Part shown: one piece after another, positions 8,466 through 16,145 of the stretch
Position numbering within the stretch: position 1 is the stretch's first letter
Layout of the letters: every line of letters begins with the position of its first letter
NCBI GenBank assembly: GCA_023409835.1
Contig: JAEYQV010000020.1
Span: 1-26,654, forward strand
Direction: 5' to 3'
DNA from: Bacillota bacterium
GTDB taxonomy: Bacteria > Bacillota > Clostridia > Lachnospirales > Lachnospiraceae
Length of the DNA: 26,654 bases
Translations under genes and position numbers: made by a program
The notes under the pieces: generated by a model
Seen by the model: only the letters and a program-made list of their open reading frames with translations
Told to the model about the DNA's origin: nothing
Database searches by the model: none

Positions 8466-9134
8466 TCAGTCCCTCCGTTCTACCATGATCTTCCCACCAT
8501 TCACATGAACGAAGGTTGCCTCCCGTTCCTCTTCAATCAGATGAGTTGCATGGGTGGTGATAATTACCGTCGTATCAATGTCCTTAAAGGAACGTAACAG
8601 CTCCAAAATATTTAATGCATTGTCATGATCCAGATTACCGGTGGGTTCATCCGCAAGGATGAGCACGGGCTTTCTGGCTACAGCTCTCGCTATGGCAACT
8701 CTCTGTGCCTCACCCCAGGAGAGCTTCTCTACCGGAGAATCCTTCTTATGTCCTAAGCCTACACGGTTCAGGGCGGCATAAGCCTCCTCCCTCATCCTTC
8801 TTGGAGGTATTCCCTGTAATCTCATACCGATCATAACATTCTCCAGAGCAGTCCTTCCCTTTATCAGCTTAAATTCCTGGAATACAGGCCCAATCTGTCT
8901 TCGCAGCCTCCGGATCTTCCCCGCTTGTCCCCTCTGTATCCTCTGTCCCAGGACGCTTAATTCACCGGAGGTAGGATATTCCATTCCCATCAAAAGCTTT
9001 AGCAGGCTGGTTTTCCCCGATCCGCTCGGTCCGGTAATATAGACCAGCTCCCCTTGTTTTATGCTTAAGTTCACCTCTGATAATGCCAAGGTCTTATCCT
9101 GATATCTCAGTGTTACATTATTTGCTTCAATCAT
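8466..9134 (-). CDS. ftsE: Cell-division ATP-binding protein FtsE, with atypical ABC signature
   Basis: A 222-residue ABC ATPase. Walker A is GPSGSGKTS (35-43), the Q-loop is Q86, Walker B is VLILADEPTGNLD (157-169) and the switch His is H195 in TTHATHLI. The signature loop reads LSWGEAQR (138-145), so the first glycine of the usual LSGGQ/LSGGE is replaced by Trp140. This residue contacts ATP across the dimer, so the change may alter turnover. All other catalytic residues are intact and length is near the family's usual 225-230. It sits 18 bases downstream of the coiled-coil gene and directly before ftsX, the standard ftsE-ftsX order. Confidence 0.92.
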   Translation of the reverse strand: MIEANNVTLRYQDKTLALSEVNLSIKQGELVYITGPSGSGKTSLLKLLMGMEYPTSGELSVLGQRIQRGQAGKIRRLRRQIGPVFQEFKLIKGRTALENVMIGMRLQGIPPRRMREEAYAALNRVGLGHKKDSPVEKLSWGEAQRVAIARAVARKPVLILADEPTGNLDHDNALNILELLRSFKDIDTTVIITTHATHLIEEEREATFVHVNGGKIMVERRD

Positions 9135-9152
9135 TGATCCTCCTCCAATCCT

Positions 9153-10289
9153 TTAAAAAGACAGCCCGGTCTTAATCGTAAATATCAGGTATCCGCCCTT
9201 TGCTGATACACTATTCAGATTAATATCAATCGAAACCAGATTTCCTGCTACTGCTTCAAAATCAATCAGCAGAGGTCCTTCCTTAAACAGCTCGTCAATT
9301 GAAGCCATCTCCAGTGGCATTCCATAAAAGGTTCCGCTCTCCGGTACAAACAGGATTGCGCTGTTTCCCGAAATTGTAAATCTACCCTTCAGGACAAGCT
9401 TCTTATCCGGCACCTCAATTACGATGTTATCCTCATTAAAATGGAAAACGATCCCCGGAAGCGTTGAATATTCTTTTAGAATCGAATTAAAGATATCTTC
9501 ACTGACGGAGCCCTTAACGGCGAAAAGGTTAAAGCTTAAATTCAAGTCCTCCATGGTAATATAGCCCTCTCCGATGATCCGTGAGAATTCACCGACGATG
9601 GAGGAGAAGATTCCCTTCAAATCCTCCCACATAATTCTAAGGTTATTTAACTGCTCTTCATATTGTTCCTTCTCATCCTTTAGCTCTGCCAGATAAACCT
9701 CCTGTTCCTTTTTAAGCCTTCGTTTCTCCTCCAGCTGAAGCTCTAATTCCTCCTGCTTCTTTTGCAGAAGCTCCTTGTCTGCCGCCAGTCTCTCCCTCTC
9801 CTCCTTAAGCTTCTCCTTACCGGCCTCAATCGTGTCCAGAAGCTCCGTCGTATTCCGGGAGATATCCTTAATCAGGTTCATATTCTTAAGAAAAGCGGTT
9901 AAGCTCTCCGACTGAAGCAGTATCTCCAGATAGGAAGCCGGTCCGCCTCTCTGGTAGCTTAATAGGACCTGCTCCATTATGTACAAATTATTCTCATAAG
10001 CCTTCTGTTCTTTCTCAATGGATTGATCCATCGAAGCAATTCGGGCTCTTAACTCATCAATCTCTGCTGTGAGCCTTGCTTCCTCCCTCTCAAGCTCTTC
10101 CAGGTCCTGGGAGAGGGTAAACAGCTTCTCCAGCGTCTTCTGCTCCTCCTCCGTGATTCCCTCAAGCTTCTCTTCTGCCTCCGTGATTGGCTTTACCTCT
10201 CCGGTAACATGCCCCGGTGCAGCCAGTACCAGAGAAAGCAGCAGAGCAGTCCATAGATAAAATATTTTTAATTTTTTACGGATCTCCAT
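9153..10289 (-). CDS. Secreted coiled-coil FtsEX partner (CwlO/PcsB/EnvC-like N-terminus) without a known hydrolase domain
   Basis: A 378-residue protein with a signal peptide (MEIRKKLKIFYLWTALLLSL, then AAPGHVTG). A long coiled coil (about 35-235) is interrupted near residues 110-140 by SYQRGGPASYLEILLQSESL, the hinge-like segment seen in CwlO, PcsB and EnvC, which bind FtsX. Those proteins normally end in an NlpC/P60, CHAP or LytM domain. Here the last ~140 residues are a beta-rich segment (NIVIEVPDKKLVLKGRFTI... GTFYGMPLEMASIDELF) that I do not recognise and that shows no catalytic Cys-His or zinc motif. It is the first gene of the ftsEX operon, so it probably receives the FtsEX signal and may activate a hydrolase encoded elsewhere. 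GGAGGA supports the start at 10289. Confidence 0.8.
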   Translation of the reverse strand: MEIRKKLKIFYLWTALLLSLVLAAPGHVTGEVKPITEAEEKLEGITEEEQKTLEKLFTLSQDLEELEREEARLTAEIDELRARIASMDQSIEKEQKAYENNLYIMEQVLLSYQRGGPASYLEILLQSESLTAFLKNMNLIKDISRNTTELLDTIEAGKEKLKEERERLAADKELLQKKQEELELQLEEKRRLKKEQEVYLAELKDEKEQYEEQLNNLRIMWEDLKGIFSSIVGEFSRIIGEGYITMEDLNLSFNLFAVKGSVSEDIFNSILKEYSTLPGIVFHFNEDNIVIEVPDKKLVLKGRFTISGNSAILFVPESGTFYGMPLEMASIDELFKEGPLLIDFEAVAGNLVSIDINLNSVSAKGGYLIFTIKTGLSF

Positions 10290-10340
10290 CGGTTATCCTC
10301 CAGATTAATGTTACAAAATACTCCAAACTTACTAATTAAT

Positions 10341-10369
10341 AGTATAATCCATAACCTGTCCGACCACAA
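10341..10369 (-). promoter_or_regulatory. Promoter of the coiled-coil/ftsEX operon
   Basis: Minus strand TTGTGG (10369-10364), a 17-base spacer and TATACT (10346-10341), about 50 bases upstream of the start codon at 10289. It is the best promoter match in the 10290-10639 gap. Confidence 0.6.
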
Positions 10370-10420
10370 GCGATTTAAGCTCTGATCTATTCATTTCTAA
10401 GGAGAGCTTTATTTTATAGG

Positions 10421-10482
10421 AGTCGTATCACTTGACATGAATAAGATGAAACGATAAGTCGTATCACTTGATATGAATAAAG
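10421..10482. repeat. Two direct copies of a ~25-bp repeat, 36-bp period
   Basis: AGTCGTATCACTTGA starts at 10421 and again at 10457. Each copy continues with C/T, then ATGAATAA and AG, so the 25-base copies differ at one position and are separated by 11 bases. They lie between the operon terminator at 10482 and the ftsEX promoter at 10369. Copy 1 contains TTGACA on the plus strand, but no gene follows in that direction. Confidence 0.75.
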
Positions 10483-10539
10483 AACACCGTAACGGTAAAA
10501 TACTATGCCAGGCATCGGTATTTTATCCATCCGGTGTTC
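10482..10539 (-). terminator. Long-hairpin terminator of the CoA-disulfide reductase fusion operon
   Basis: GAACACCG at 10482-10489 pairs with CGGTGTTC at 10532-10539. Inside, TAAAATAC pairs with GTATTTTA and ATGCC with GGCAT, giving a nearly continuous stem. On the minus strand it is followed by TTTATTC. It lies about 100 bases after the fusion gene's stop codon. Confidence 0.8.
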
Positions 10540-10639
10540 CATTTCATTCTATATTAGTGATCCTTATGCTGTAATCTTTAAGCAGCTCTTTATATTCCCT
10601 TAAACGGAGCGAAGTTATCCTTGCTCAGTATAGTGGAAG

Positions 10640-13144
10640 CTATACGAACAGATTGACATTCGAGTCCTCAGCTTCTCCGAGGTAATAACCGACTCCGCCG
10701 ATCTTAACTCCGTCAATCAGCTCTTCCTTCTTAATCCCCATGACATCCATGGACATCTGGCAGGCAACAATCTCAATCCCGCAATCTATCGCTGAACTAA
10801 TCAGCTCCTCCAGGGAAGATACATTCTTATCCTTCATGACCTTCCGGATCATTTTACCACCCATTCCGAGCATGTTTAGCTTGGAGAGCTTCAGCTTCTT
10901 ACTGCCTCTTGGCATCATCATACCGAACATCCGTCCCATAAAGTCCTTCTGAACCTTAACCTTTTCAGGTTTTCTAAGGATATTAAGTCCCCAGAAGGTG
11001 AAAAACATCGTTACCTTCTTGCCCATGGAAGCAGCTCCGTTCGCGATAATGAAGGAGGCAATCGCACGGTCCAGATCTCCGCTGAAAACGACCAGTGTCT
11101 TATTATCCTTGGTCTCCGGTGACAATTGTAAGCTGCTTACCGGGGCCGAATTCAGATTTTTCCTGATCAATGCGATGATATTCCCGCCGGTTTTCTGAAG
11201 CTCCACCAGCTCGTTGTTCGTCCTCTTGCACCAGGCTTTGATATCCTCGTAAAAACCTGGATCAGAGGCAGTTACCTTAAGAATCTGTCCCTCTTCCAGT
11301 TCATTCATAGAGGCCTTTACCTGCATCAGAGGTCCCGGGCAGCAGAGCCCACAGGCATCCAGAGTCTTGTCATATTTACCGTATTTATTGCTTTCTTCCT
11401 TCACTGCCTGGGTATCCGCATCAACAACCATATGCTTGCCTCCCTGACCGGCTGCTCCACCCTGGCTGCCTGACGGACTTCCCATATTTGGTCTGGTCGG
11501 ATCGAATTGTAGTGCTGTATAGGATTTATAACCACCGGTTACATTGATCACCTGATATCCGTGTTGGCTTAAGATGCTTTCTGCCACATGGCCCCTTAAT
11601 CCTACCTGGCAATACTCCACGATCTGTATCTTCGGATCCAGCTCAGAAAGTCTCTCTCTTAAGCTGTCGACCGGAATATTAATCGCCCCTTCCACATGAC
11701 CGTTCAGGAATTCTTCCTCCGTGCGGACGTCCAGCAGAAGATAATCCTCTGTATTCATTCTGCCGACCTCCTCCCAGGTGGCAATCTGTGATCTGCCGGA
11801 AAGGTAGTTCTGAGCAACGAACCCCGCCATATTCACCGGATCCTTCGCAGAAGAGAACGGCGGAGCATAGGACAGCTCCAGCTCTGTTAAATCCTCGATG
11901 GTTCCGTTCAGACGAATTACGGTTGCAATTACATCAATTCTCTTATCCACTCCATCATAGCCGATTCCCTGTGCTCCGAGAACCTTACCCTCCTCATTAA
12001 AGATCAGCTTCAGAGTCATCGGAACCGCTCCTGGATAATAGGAGGCATGGGATACCGGATGAACAAAGATTGCTTTATGAGGAATATCTAGGCGGTTAAG
12101 AGTTCTTTCATTGACTCCGGTGCTGGCTGCCGTCAGACCGAATACCTTTATGATCGAGGTTCCCTGAGAGCCCTTGAAGGAGGAATTCAGTCCTGCCACA
12201 TTATCTGCAGCGATTCTTCCCTGCTTATTGGCCGGGCCGGCAAGAGGGATCGCTGTCTTTGACTTGGTGATATAGTCAATCACCTCTATGGCATCTCCTA
12301 CCGCATATACTCCGGAGGCACTCGTTTCCATTCTCTCATTAACCAGAATGTGTCCCCTCGTGCCAAATTCGATACCGCTGTCCTTAAGAAAAGCCGTATC
12401 CGGAGCAACACCGATCGCAAGAATAACAAGATCTGCTGTGAGCTTCGTATTGCTGTTAAGGGTAACCTCTACCTGGCTGCCGATTTCTCGGAACTCCTTA
12501 ACTCCATCATTTAAGTAAAGCTTCAAACCACTCTGAATCAGCTCCTTTTCTGCAATAACTACCATATCGGAGTCAAAGGGTGCCAGAATATGAGGTGCTG
12601 CTTCCACCAGTGCTACCTGAAGACCTCTTTCCTTCAGATTTTCCGCCATCTCCACACCGACGAAGCCTCCGCCGATGACAACCGCACTGTCTACCCCCTT
12701 CTTATCCACATAGGACTTGATACTATCCGTATCCGGAATATTTCGTAAGGTGAAGATTCTGTCACTGGCAATTCCCGGAATACCAGGTCTTAGGGCTTTT
12801 GCTCCGGGGGACAGGATCAGATTATCATAGCTTTCCTCGTAGCTTCCCCTGGTCTTACTGTTCACTGTAACCTTCTTATTCACCGTATCAACCTTAATAA
12901 CCTCACTGTTGTTTCTTACATCGATGTTGAATCTTGCTTTCATTGCCTCCGGAGTCTGAACCAACAGCTTACTTCTGTCCTTAATGGCTTCTCCGATATA
13001 ATAGGGAAGTCCGCAGTTAGCAAAGGAGATATATTCATCCCTCTCGAACATAATGATTTCTGCGTTCTCATCCAATCTTCTTAATCTGGCAGCCGCCGAT
13101 GCTCCTCCGGCCACACCACCAACAATGATCACTTTCTTACTCAT
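10640..13144 (-). CDS. CoA-disulfide reductase-rhodanese-TusA-DsrE fusion flavoprotein
   Basis: An 834-residue cytoplasmic fusion. Residues 1-445 are an FAD/NAD(P)H reductase of the CoA-disulfide reductase group: FAD motif GGVAGG (9-14), redox C44 in NCGLPYYIG, NADH motif VIGGGFVGVE (156-165), and SYAPPFS near 425. Residues about 458-545 are a rhodanese with C512 in YCQVGLRG. A Gly-rich linker (about 553-572) leads to a TusA module (594-660) with C602 in CCPGP. The last ~150 residues are DsrE-like, with C795 in VACQMSMDVMG. The chain of single cysteines suggests persulfide relay: the reductase may reduce CoA-persulfides or polysulfide while the other modules carry sulfane sulfur. GGAGG at 13151-13155 picks the ATG at 13144 over one 18 bases upstream. 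The regulator gene 104 bases upstream is likely its sensor. Confidence 0.92.
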   Translation of the reverse strand: MSKKVIIVGGVAGGASAAARLRRLDENAEIIMFERDEYISFANCGLPYYIGEAIKDRSKLLVQTPEAMKARFNIDVRNNSEVIKVDTVNKKVTVNSKTRGSYEESYDNLILSPGAKALRPGIPGIASDRIFTLRNIPDTDSIKSYVDKKGVDSAVVIGGGFVGVEMAENLKERGLQVALVEAAPHILAPFDSDMVVIAEKELIQSGLKLYLNDGVKEFREIGSQVEVTLNSNTKLTADLVILAIGVAPDTAFLKDSGIEFGTRGHILVNERMETSASGVYAVGDAIEVIDYITKSKTAIPLAGPANKQGRIAADNVAGLNSSFKGSQGTSIIKVFGLTAASTGVNERTLNRLDIPHKAIFVHPVSHASYYPGAVPMTLKLIFNEEGKVLGAQGIGYDGVDKRIDVIATVIRLNGTIEDLTELELSYAPPFSSAKDPVNMAGFVAQNYLSGRSQIATWEEVGRMNTEDYLLLDVRTEEEFLNGHVEGAINIPVDSLRERLSELDPKIQIVEYCQVGLRGHVAESILSQHGYQVINVTGGYKSYTALQFDPTRPNMGSPSGSQGGAAGQGGKHMVVDADTQAVKEESNKYGKYDKTLDACGLCCPGPLMQVKASMNELEEGQILKVTASDPGFYEDIKAWCKRTNNELVELQKTGGNIIALIRKNLNSAPVSSLQLSPETKDNKTLVVFSGDLDRAIASFIIANGAASMGKKVTMFFTFWGLNILRKPEKVKVQKDFMGRMFGMMMPRGSKKLKLSKLNMLGMGGKMIRKVMKDKNVSSLEELISSAIDCGIEIVACQMSMDVMGIKKEELIDGVKIGGVGYYLGEAEDSNVNLFV

Positions 13145-13248
13145 AACAATCCTCCATTTCATCGTTTATAACTATCTCCTGCTACCCTTAAGGCTCAATA
13201 ACCCCCTGCTTAAGGATAACCTGCCCTGCTGTATTGAACAGCTACAGA

Positions 13249-13530
13249 TTAATCTTGAAATAATGCCTGAATAACTCTGGCTACTTTGTCATTACATACT
13301 TTATAATGGATTTCCAGGCCTTCTCTTCTGCCTTCGATGACTCCTGCAGCCTTCAGCTTTTGAATGTGTTGGGATACCGTAGACTGGGGTGTATTCAGAC
13401 AACTCTGCATATAGGTAACATTACATTCCCCCTTCTCCAATAGGCCCCTAACAATACAGAGTCTCACCGGATGAGCCAGAACCTTTAAAAGCTCTGCGTT
13501 TTCCGTATATTTCTTATGCGCTTTCTCCAT
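13249..13530 (-). CDS. ArsR-family winged-helix repressor, cysteine-rich
   Basis: A 93-residue ArsR/SmtB-type regulator. LLKVLAHPVRLCIVRGLL is the start helix, NTPQSTVSQHIQKLKAAGVI (46-65) the recognition helix-turn-helix and EGRREGLEIHYKV the beta-wing. It has four cysteines (C25, C36, C44, C79). C36 before the HTH and C79 in the last part resemble the cysteine pair of sulfide/persulfide sensors such as BigR and SqrR, although exact equivalence needs alignment. Arsenic-type CxC is absent. It is the first gene upstream of the sulfur-transfer fusion, so a persulfide-responsive repressor of its own operon is the simplest reading. An inverted repeat sits in its promoter. Confidence 0.85.
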   Translation of the reverse strand: MEKAHKKYTENAELLKVLAHPVRLCIVRGLLEKGECNVTYMQSCLNTPQSTVSQHIQKLKAAGVIEGRREGLEIHYKVCNDKVARVIQALFQD

Positions 13531-13570
13531 ATATAAACCCGCTTTCTGATGTAGTTAATTCATATCTGCT

Positions 13571-13624
13571 ATTATAGCTCTATGATTCATTTAATATTAC
13601 TATATTCATATATTACGATATAGT
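13571..13624 (-). promoter_or_regulatory. Promoter and candidate operator of the arsR/sulfur-fusion operon
   Basis: A minus-strand TATAAT lies at 13576-13571, about 40 bases before the regulator start. Upstream of it, ACTATAT (13599-13605) and ATATAGT (13618-13624) form an inverted repeat with a 12-base centre, overlapping or touching the -35 region. ArsR-type operators often have this AT-rich 7-12-7 form. The -35 hexamer itself is poor. Confidence 0.5.
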
Positions 13625-13697
13625 GATATATATGTCAATTATTTTTACTAACTAATTCTATGATCGGCGATTCATCGTTAACGGCATTAAGAATCAC

Positions 13698-13731
13698 AAA
13701 AACGGCATTCCAAGGGCTGGAATGCCGTTTT
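13698..13731. terminator. Bidirectional terminator after the nox/cysteine-cluster operon
   Basis: ACGGCATTCCA (13702-13712) pairs perfectly with TGGAATGCCGT (13718-13728) around AGGGC. Each side has a T run on the outgoing strand: TTTT on plus and TTTTT on minus. The minus direction serves the operon that ends at 13806. Confidence 0.9.
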
Positions 13732-13735
13732 ATTA

Positions 13736-13768
13736 GCGGTTAGCTGCCACAGGCAGACAATCCGGTTA
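13736..13768 (-). repeat. Single copy of the dispersed 33-bp element
   Basis: On the minus strand it reads TAACCGGATTGTCTGCC, then TGTGGCAGCTAACCGC. It matches units of the array at 22845-23006 at all but a few bases. It lies just beyond the terminator at 13698-13731, between two minus-strand operons. Confidence 0.85.
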
Positions 13769-13805
13769 TGCTCATATCATCCTTCTTGTAAGAACCTGCT
13801 GCCGT

Positions 13806-14126
13806 TTAATTACCAATACTTGAGGTTGCCTGCTCCAGCTTCTTCAGATAGTGCAGGGCCTCTTCCGAAGTACTTCCGCACATCTCCTCGGAGGGTCTGA
13901 GACTGCCGCAGACCACAGGTCGTTCCTTATGTCCAAACAATTTACATTTATTATCCTCCGTCAACTGTATACATCGAATACCTGCTGGCTTTCCCTCCGG
14001 CATCCCCGGTATCGGGGAGGATATCGAGGGGGCAATACAGCAGGCTGCACATCCAATTCTGCAATTCATTAAGCGTACCTGCTTTCCGGGTTCCAGAATC
14101 CGAACTCCTGTATCTTGGCGAAGCAT
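13806..14126 (-). CDS. YkgJ/YeiW-like cysteine-cluster protein (UPF0153 type)
   Basis: Up to 106 residues. The core NCRIGCAACCIAPSISSPIP, then GMPEGKPAG, RCIQL, KCKLF and RPVVCGSL...EMCG, matches a small widespread family with conserved cysteines thought to bind zinc or an Fe-S cluster; its function is not established. At least seven cysteines are present. The start is uncertain: ATG at 14126 has no good ribosome site, while an internal ATG at 14069 gives MNCRIGC, the usual beginning of this family, but also lacks a strong Shine-Dalgarno. It follows nox with a gap of 44 bases and ends before a strong terminator, so it is probably co-transcribed with the NADH oxidase. Confidence 0.8.
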   Translation of the reverse strand: MLRQDTGVRILEPGKQVRLMNCRIGCAACCIAPSISSPIPGMPEGKPAGIRCIQLTEDNKCKLFGHKERPVVCGSLRPSEEMCGSTSEEALHYLKKLEQATSSIGN

Positions 14127-14170
14127 AAATCAGAGCATATCTGCTTGTAATGCCTGACGATAGCTATCGA

Positions 14171-15526
14171 CTATTTGGAAAGGTTTCTCTCCTGCTCCAG
14201 TGCCGCTAGAGCAAGAATATTGAGATAATTCCAGGGGCGGTCGAAATGAGGCTGGAAGAAGAAATCCACATAAGCCAGATCCTCAATCGTCATCTTATTC
14301 TGAATTGCCAGGGACAGGGTATTGGCTGATTGAGTGATATCATATCTGGACATTACCTGTCCGCCTACAATACGATTGGTTCCTACCTCATATACCAGCT
14401 GCATCAGTACTTCCTCCGTCGTAGGCATGAACTCCGGTCTGTAATTATCCTTAACCAGAACCGAGCGGACGGTAAGCCCCATCGATTCTGCGCTGCCAAC
14501 CGTAACACCGGTGGAACCGATATTATAGCCAAACAGGTGAAGACCCGAGGTTGACTGGGTTCCACGGTATTTCACCCTGGGCTCAGCAATATTCATTCCT
14601 ATCAGCGACCCCATTCTGACAGCATTCGTAGCCAGAGGAATATAGGCCTGCCCACCGTTCGGATTATAATGCACCGCACAGCTGTCTCCGGCAGCAAAGA
14701 TATCCGGGTTACTGGTTCTCATATAATCGTCTACAAGGATTGCCCCATTCGGAAGCATATCCACCTTACCTTTTAACAGGTCATTGTTGGGGCGGAAGCC
14801 GACACAGAGGATAACCATATCCGCATCAAATTCCTCCTTTGCAGTTACTACCTTTGTTATCTTACCGTTCGAATCTGCCACAAAGCTTTTTACTGCTTGA
14901 TTTAAAGCCAGTCGGACACCGCGGTCCTTTAAGTCCTGCTCCAATATATCGGTAAATTCTTTATCCAGATATTTGTTCAGGATACGGTCCAGGCCGTCAA
15001 TCAAAGTAACCTCCTTACCCGATTTATTGAAGGCTTCCACAAGCTCAATTCCGATGTAACCTCCGCCAACGATAACTACCCGATTCACTTCCTTTGCCAT
15101 ACGGATAATTTCATTGGCCTGCTCATAGTTCTTACAGAGCAGGATATTCTTGCTTTCGATACCCGGGATTGGAGGTATAATGGGCCAGGATCCGGTTGTT
15201 ATGACCAGCTTATCATACTCCTCCTCGAATTCTTCCCCTGTTAATAGATTCTCTGCAAGCACTCTCTTATTCTCTGTATCAATATGCTTCACATTATGGC
15301 GGATCTTAACCTCTGCGCCCTGTTTCTTAAGCTCCTCCGGATTGGAGTAAAAAAGTCCGGCGGCATCCTTAACTACTCCACCGACATAGAGTGCTATACC
15401 ACAGGATAAGAAGGATATGTTATCATTTCTCTCGAACACTGTAACCTGTGCTCCCGGATTCTCCTTTAAAATGTTTTTTACAGCCGCTGTTCCGGCATGA
15501 GTACATCCAATTACGACTACTTTCAT
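14171..15526 (-). CDS. nox: NADH oxidase of the water-forming Nox / CoA-disulfide reductase family
   Basis: A 451-residue FAD enzyme. The start MKVVVIGCTHAGTAAV holds the FAD Rossmann motif. SFLSCGIALYVGG has the redox cysteine at C42, the position used as a cysteine-sulfenic acid in lactobacillal and enterococcal Nox. VVIVGGGYIGIELVEA is the NADH-binding motif and FAAGDSCAV the second FAD contact. Length is typical for Nox (about 445-460). In an anaerobe its role would be oxygen removal and NADH recycling. A close relative, CoA-disulfide reductase, cannot be excluded by eye. AAGGAGG at 15534-15540 supports the start. A Fur/PerR-like palindrome lies about 60 bases upstream, which would fit peroxide or metal control. 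Confidence 0.88.
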   Translation of the reverse strand: MKVVVIGCTHAGTAAVKNILKENPGAQVTVFERNDNISFLSCGIALYVGGVVKDAAGLFYSNPEELKKQGAEVKIRHNVKHIDTENKRVLAENLLTGEEFEEEYDKLVITTGSWPIIPPIPGIESKNILLCKNYEQANEIIRMAKEVNRVVIVGGGYIGIELVEAFNKSGKEVTLIDGLDRILNKYLDKEFTDILEQDLKDRGVRLALNQAVKSFVADSNGKITKVVTAKEEFDADMVILCVGFRPNNDLLKGKVDMLPNGAILVDDYMRTSNPDIFAAGDSCAVHYNPNGGQAYIPLATNAVRMGSLIGMNIAEPRVKYRGTQSTSGLHLFGYNIGSTGVTVGSAESMGLTVRSVLVKDNYRPEFMPTTEEVLMQLVYEVGTNRIVGGQVMSRYDITQSANTLSLAIQNKMTIEDLAYVDFFFQPHFDRPWNYLNILALAALEQERNLSK

Positions 15527-15584
15527 CTTTATGCCTCCTTACGATAATCTAATCTTATGATTCTATAGGATAGTTTATTCTAAA

Positions 15585-15609
15585 TTTAATAATGATTACT
15601 ATTATTAAA
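15585..15609. promoter_or_regulatory. 25-bp near-perfect palindrome upstream of nox (Fur/PerR-like)
   Basis: TTTAATAAT (15585-15593) and ATTATTAAA (15601-15609) form 9-bp arms around a 7-base centre, so only two central pairs fail. The half-site TAATAAT resembles Fur-family boxes such as the PerR box TTATAATNATTATAA but is not an exact match. It is about 60-85 bases before the nox start. Confidence 0.5.
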
Positions 15610-15698
15610 TAATATAACATAGTTACTTCTTCAACTTATATAGTCTATTTTTCCCAGAGTATCATATGTCAACCTCTTCTGCAATAATGGATTTCTAT

Positions 15699-15720
15699 CA
15701 TAAATAACAGTCTATTTATG
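15699..15720. other. AT-rich hairpin in the nox-GH43 divergent gap
   Basis: CATAAATA and TATTTATG pair around ACAGTC. The 605-base gap between the divergent genes otherwise shows the nox palindrome (15585-15609), a possible 28-codon frame (15828-15914) and the GH43 promoter (16074-16101); I see no conserved RNA structure in it. Confidence 0.35.
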
Positions 15721-15827
15721 ACAAGGCTTTGACCCTTGTGCCCATATTCAGATATTTTTGCTCCTACCTTCATACAGTCATCCCGTCTATGTTCTTATTC
15801 AACTAAATTCCCCTTTAACAGGCTATC

Positions 15828-15914
15828 CTATTCTATCCATATGAAATAAAATGCTAATATGATGGACGTTCTAACACTGTCTATGGCATTGAGAGGTTTT
15901 TGTGCTATATTCAT
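15828..15914 (-). CDS. Possible 28-residue small protein
   Basis: The frame starts MNIAQKPLNAIDSVRTS and ends IILAFYFIWIE. It is preceded by GGAGG with a 7-base spacing to the ATG, which is the main reason to list it. The C-terminal half is hydrophobic enough for a short membrane helix. I recognise no family, no clear promoter precedes it, and a frame of this size can arise by chance, so it is a candidate only. Confidence 0.22.
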   Translation of the reverse strand: MNIAQKPLNAIDSVRTSIILAFYFIWIE

Positions 15915-16073
15915 TCGTCAGCCTCCGCTATACCAAGCCTGGGAACAGATAGAAACCACTACAGTAAGGTACCACCTGTTATGTCCATGATTCGATATTG
16001 GATAAATCAGGAAATTTTTGCAGAATTAAATTAAATTTCTTACTATTATTTTAAACCATTTGCATTATTTTCC

Positions 16074-16101
16074 TTGATTGTTTTCGGAACATTGATATAA
16101 T
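16074..16101 (+). promoter_or_regulatory. Promoter of the GH43 gene
   Basis: TTGATT (16074-16079), a 16-base spacer and a perfect TATAAT (16096-16101), about 45 bases before the start codon. I found no clear catabolite-repression (cre) site around it. Confidence 0.7.
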
Positions 16102-16145
16102 GAATATTAGAGACTTACTACATTATATTTACAAGGAGAAATCAA

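Noticed and set aside
14158..14169. Perfect palindrome CGATAGCTATCG just after the nox stop codon
   Set aside because: It has no loop, no T run and no promoter beside it, so I could not assign a role.
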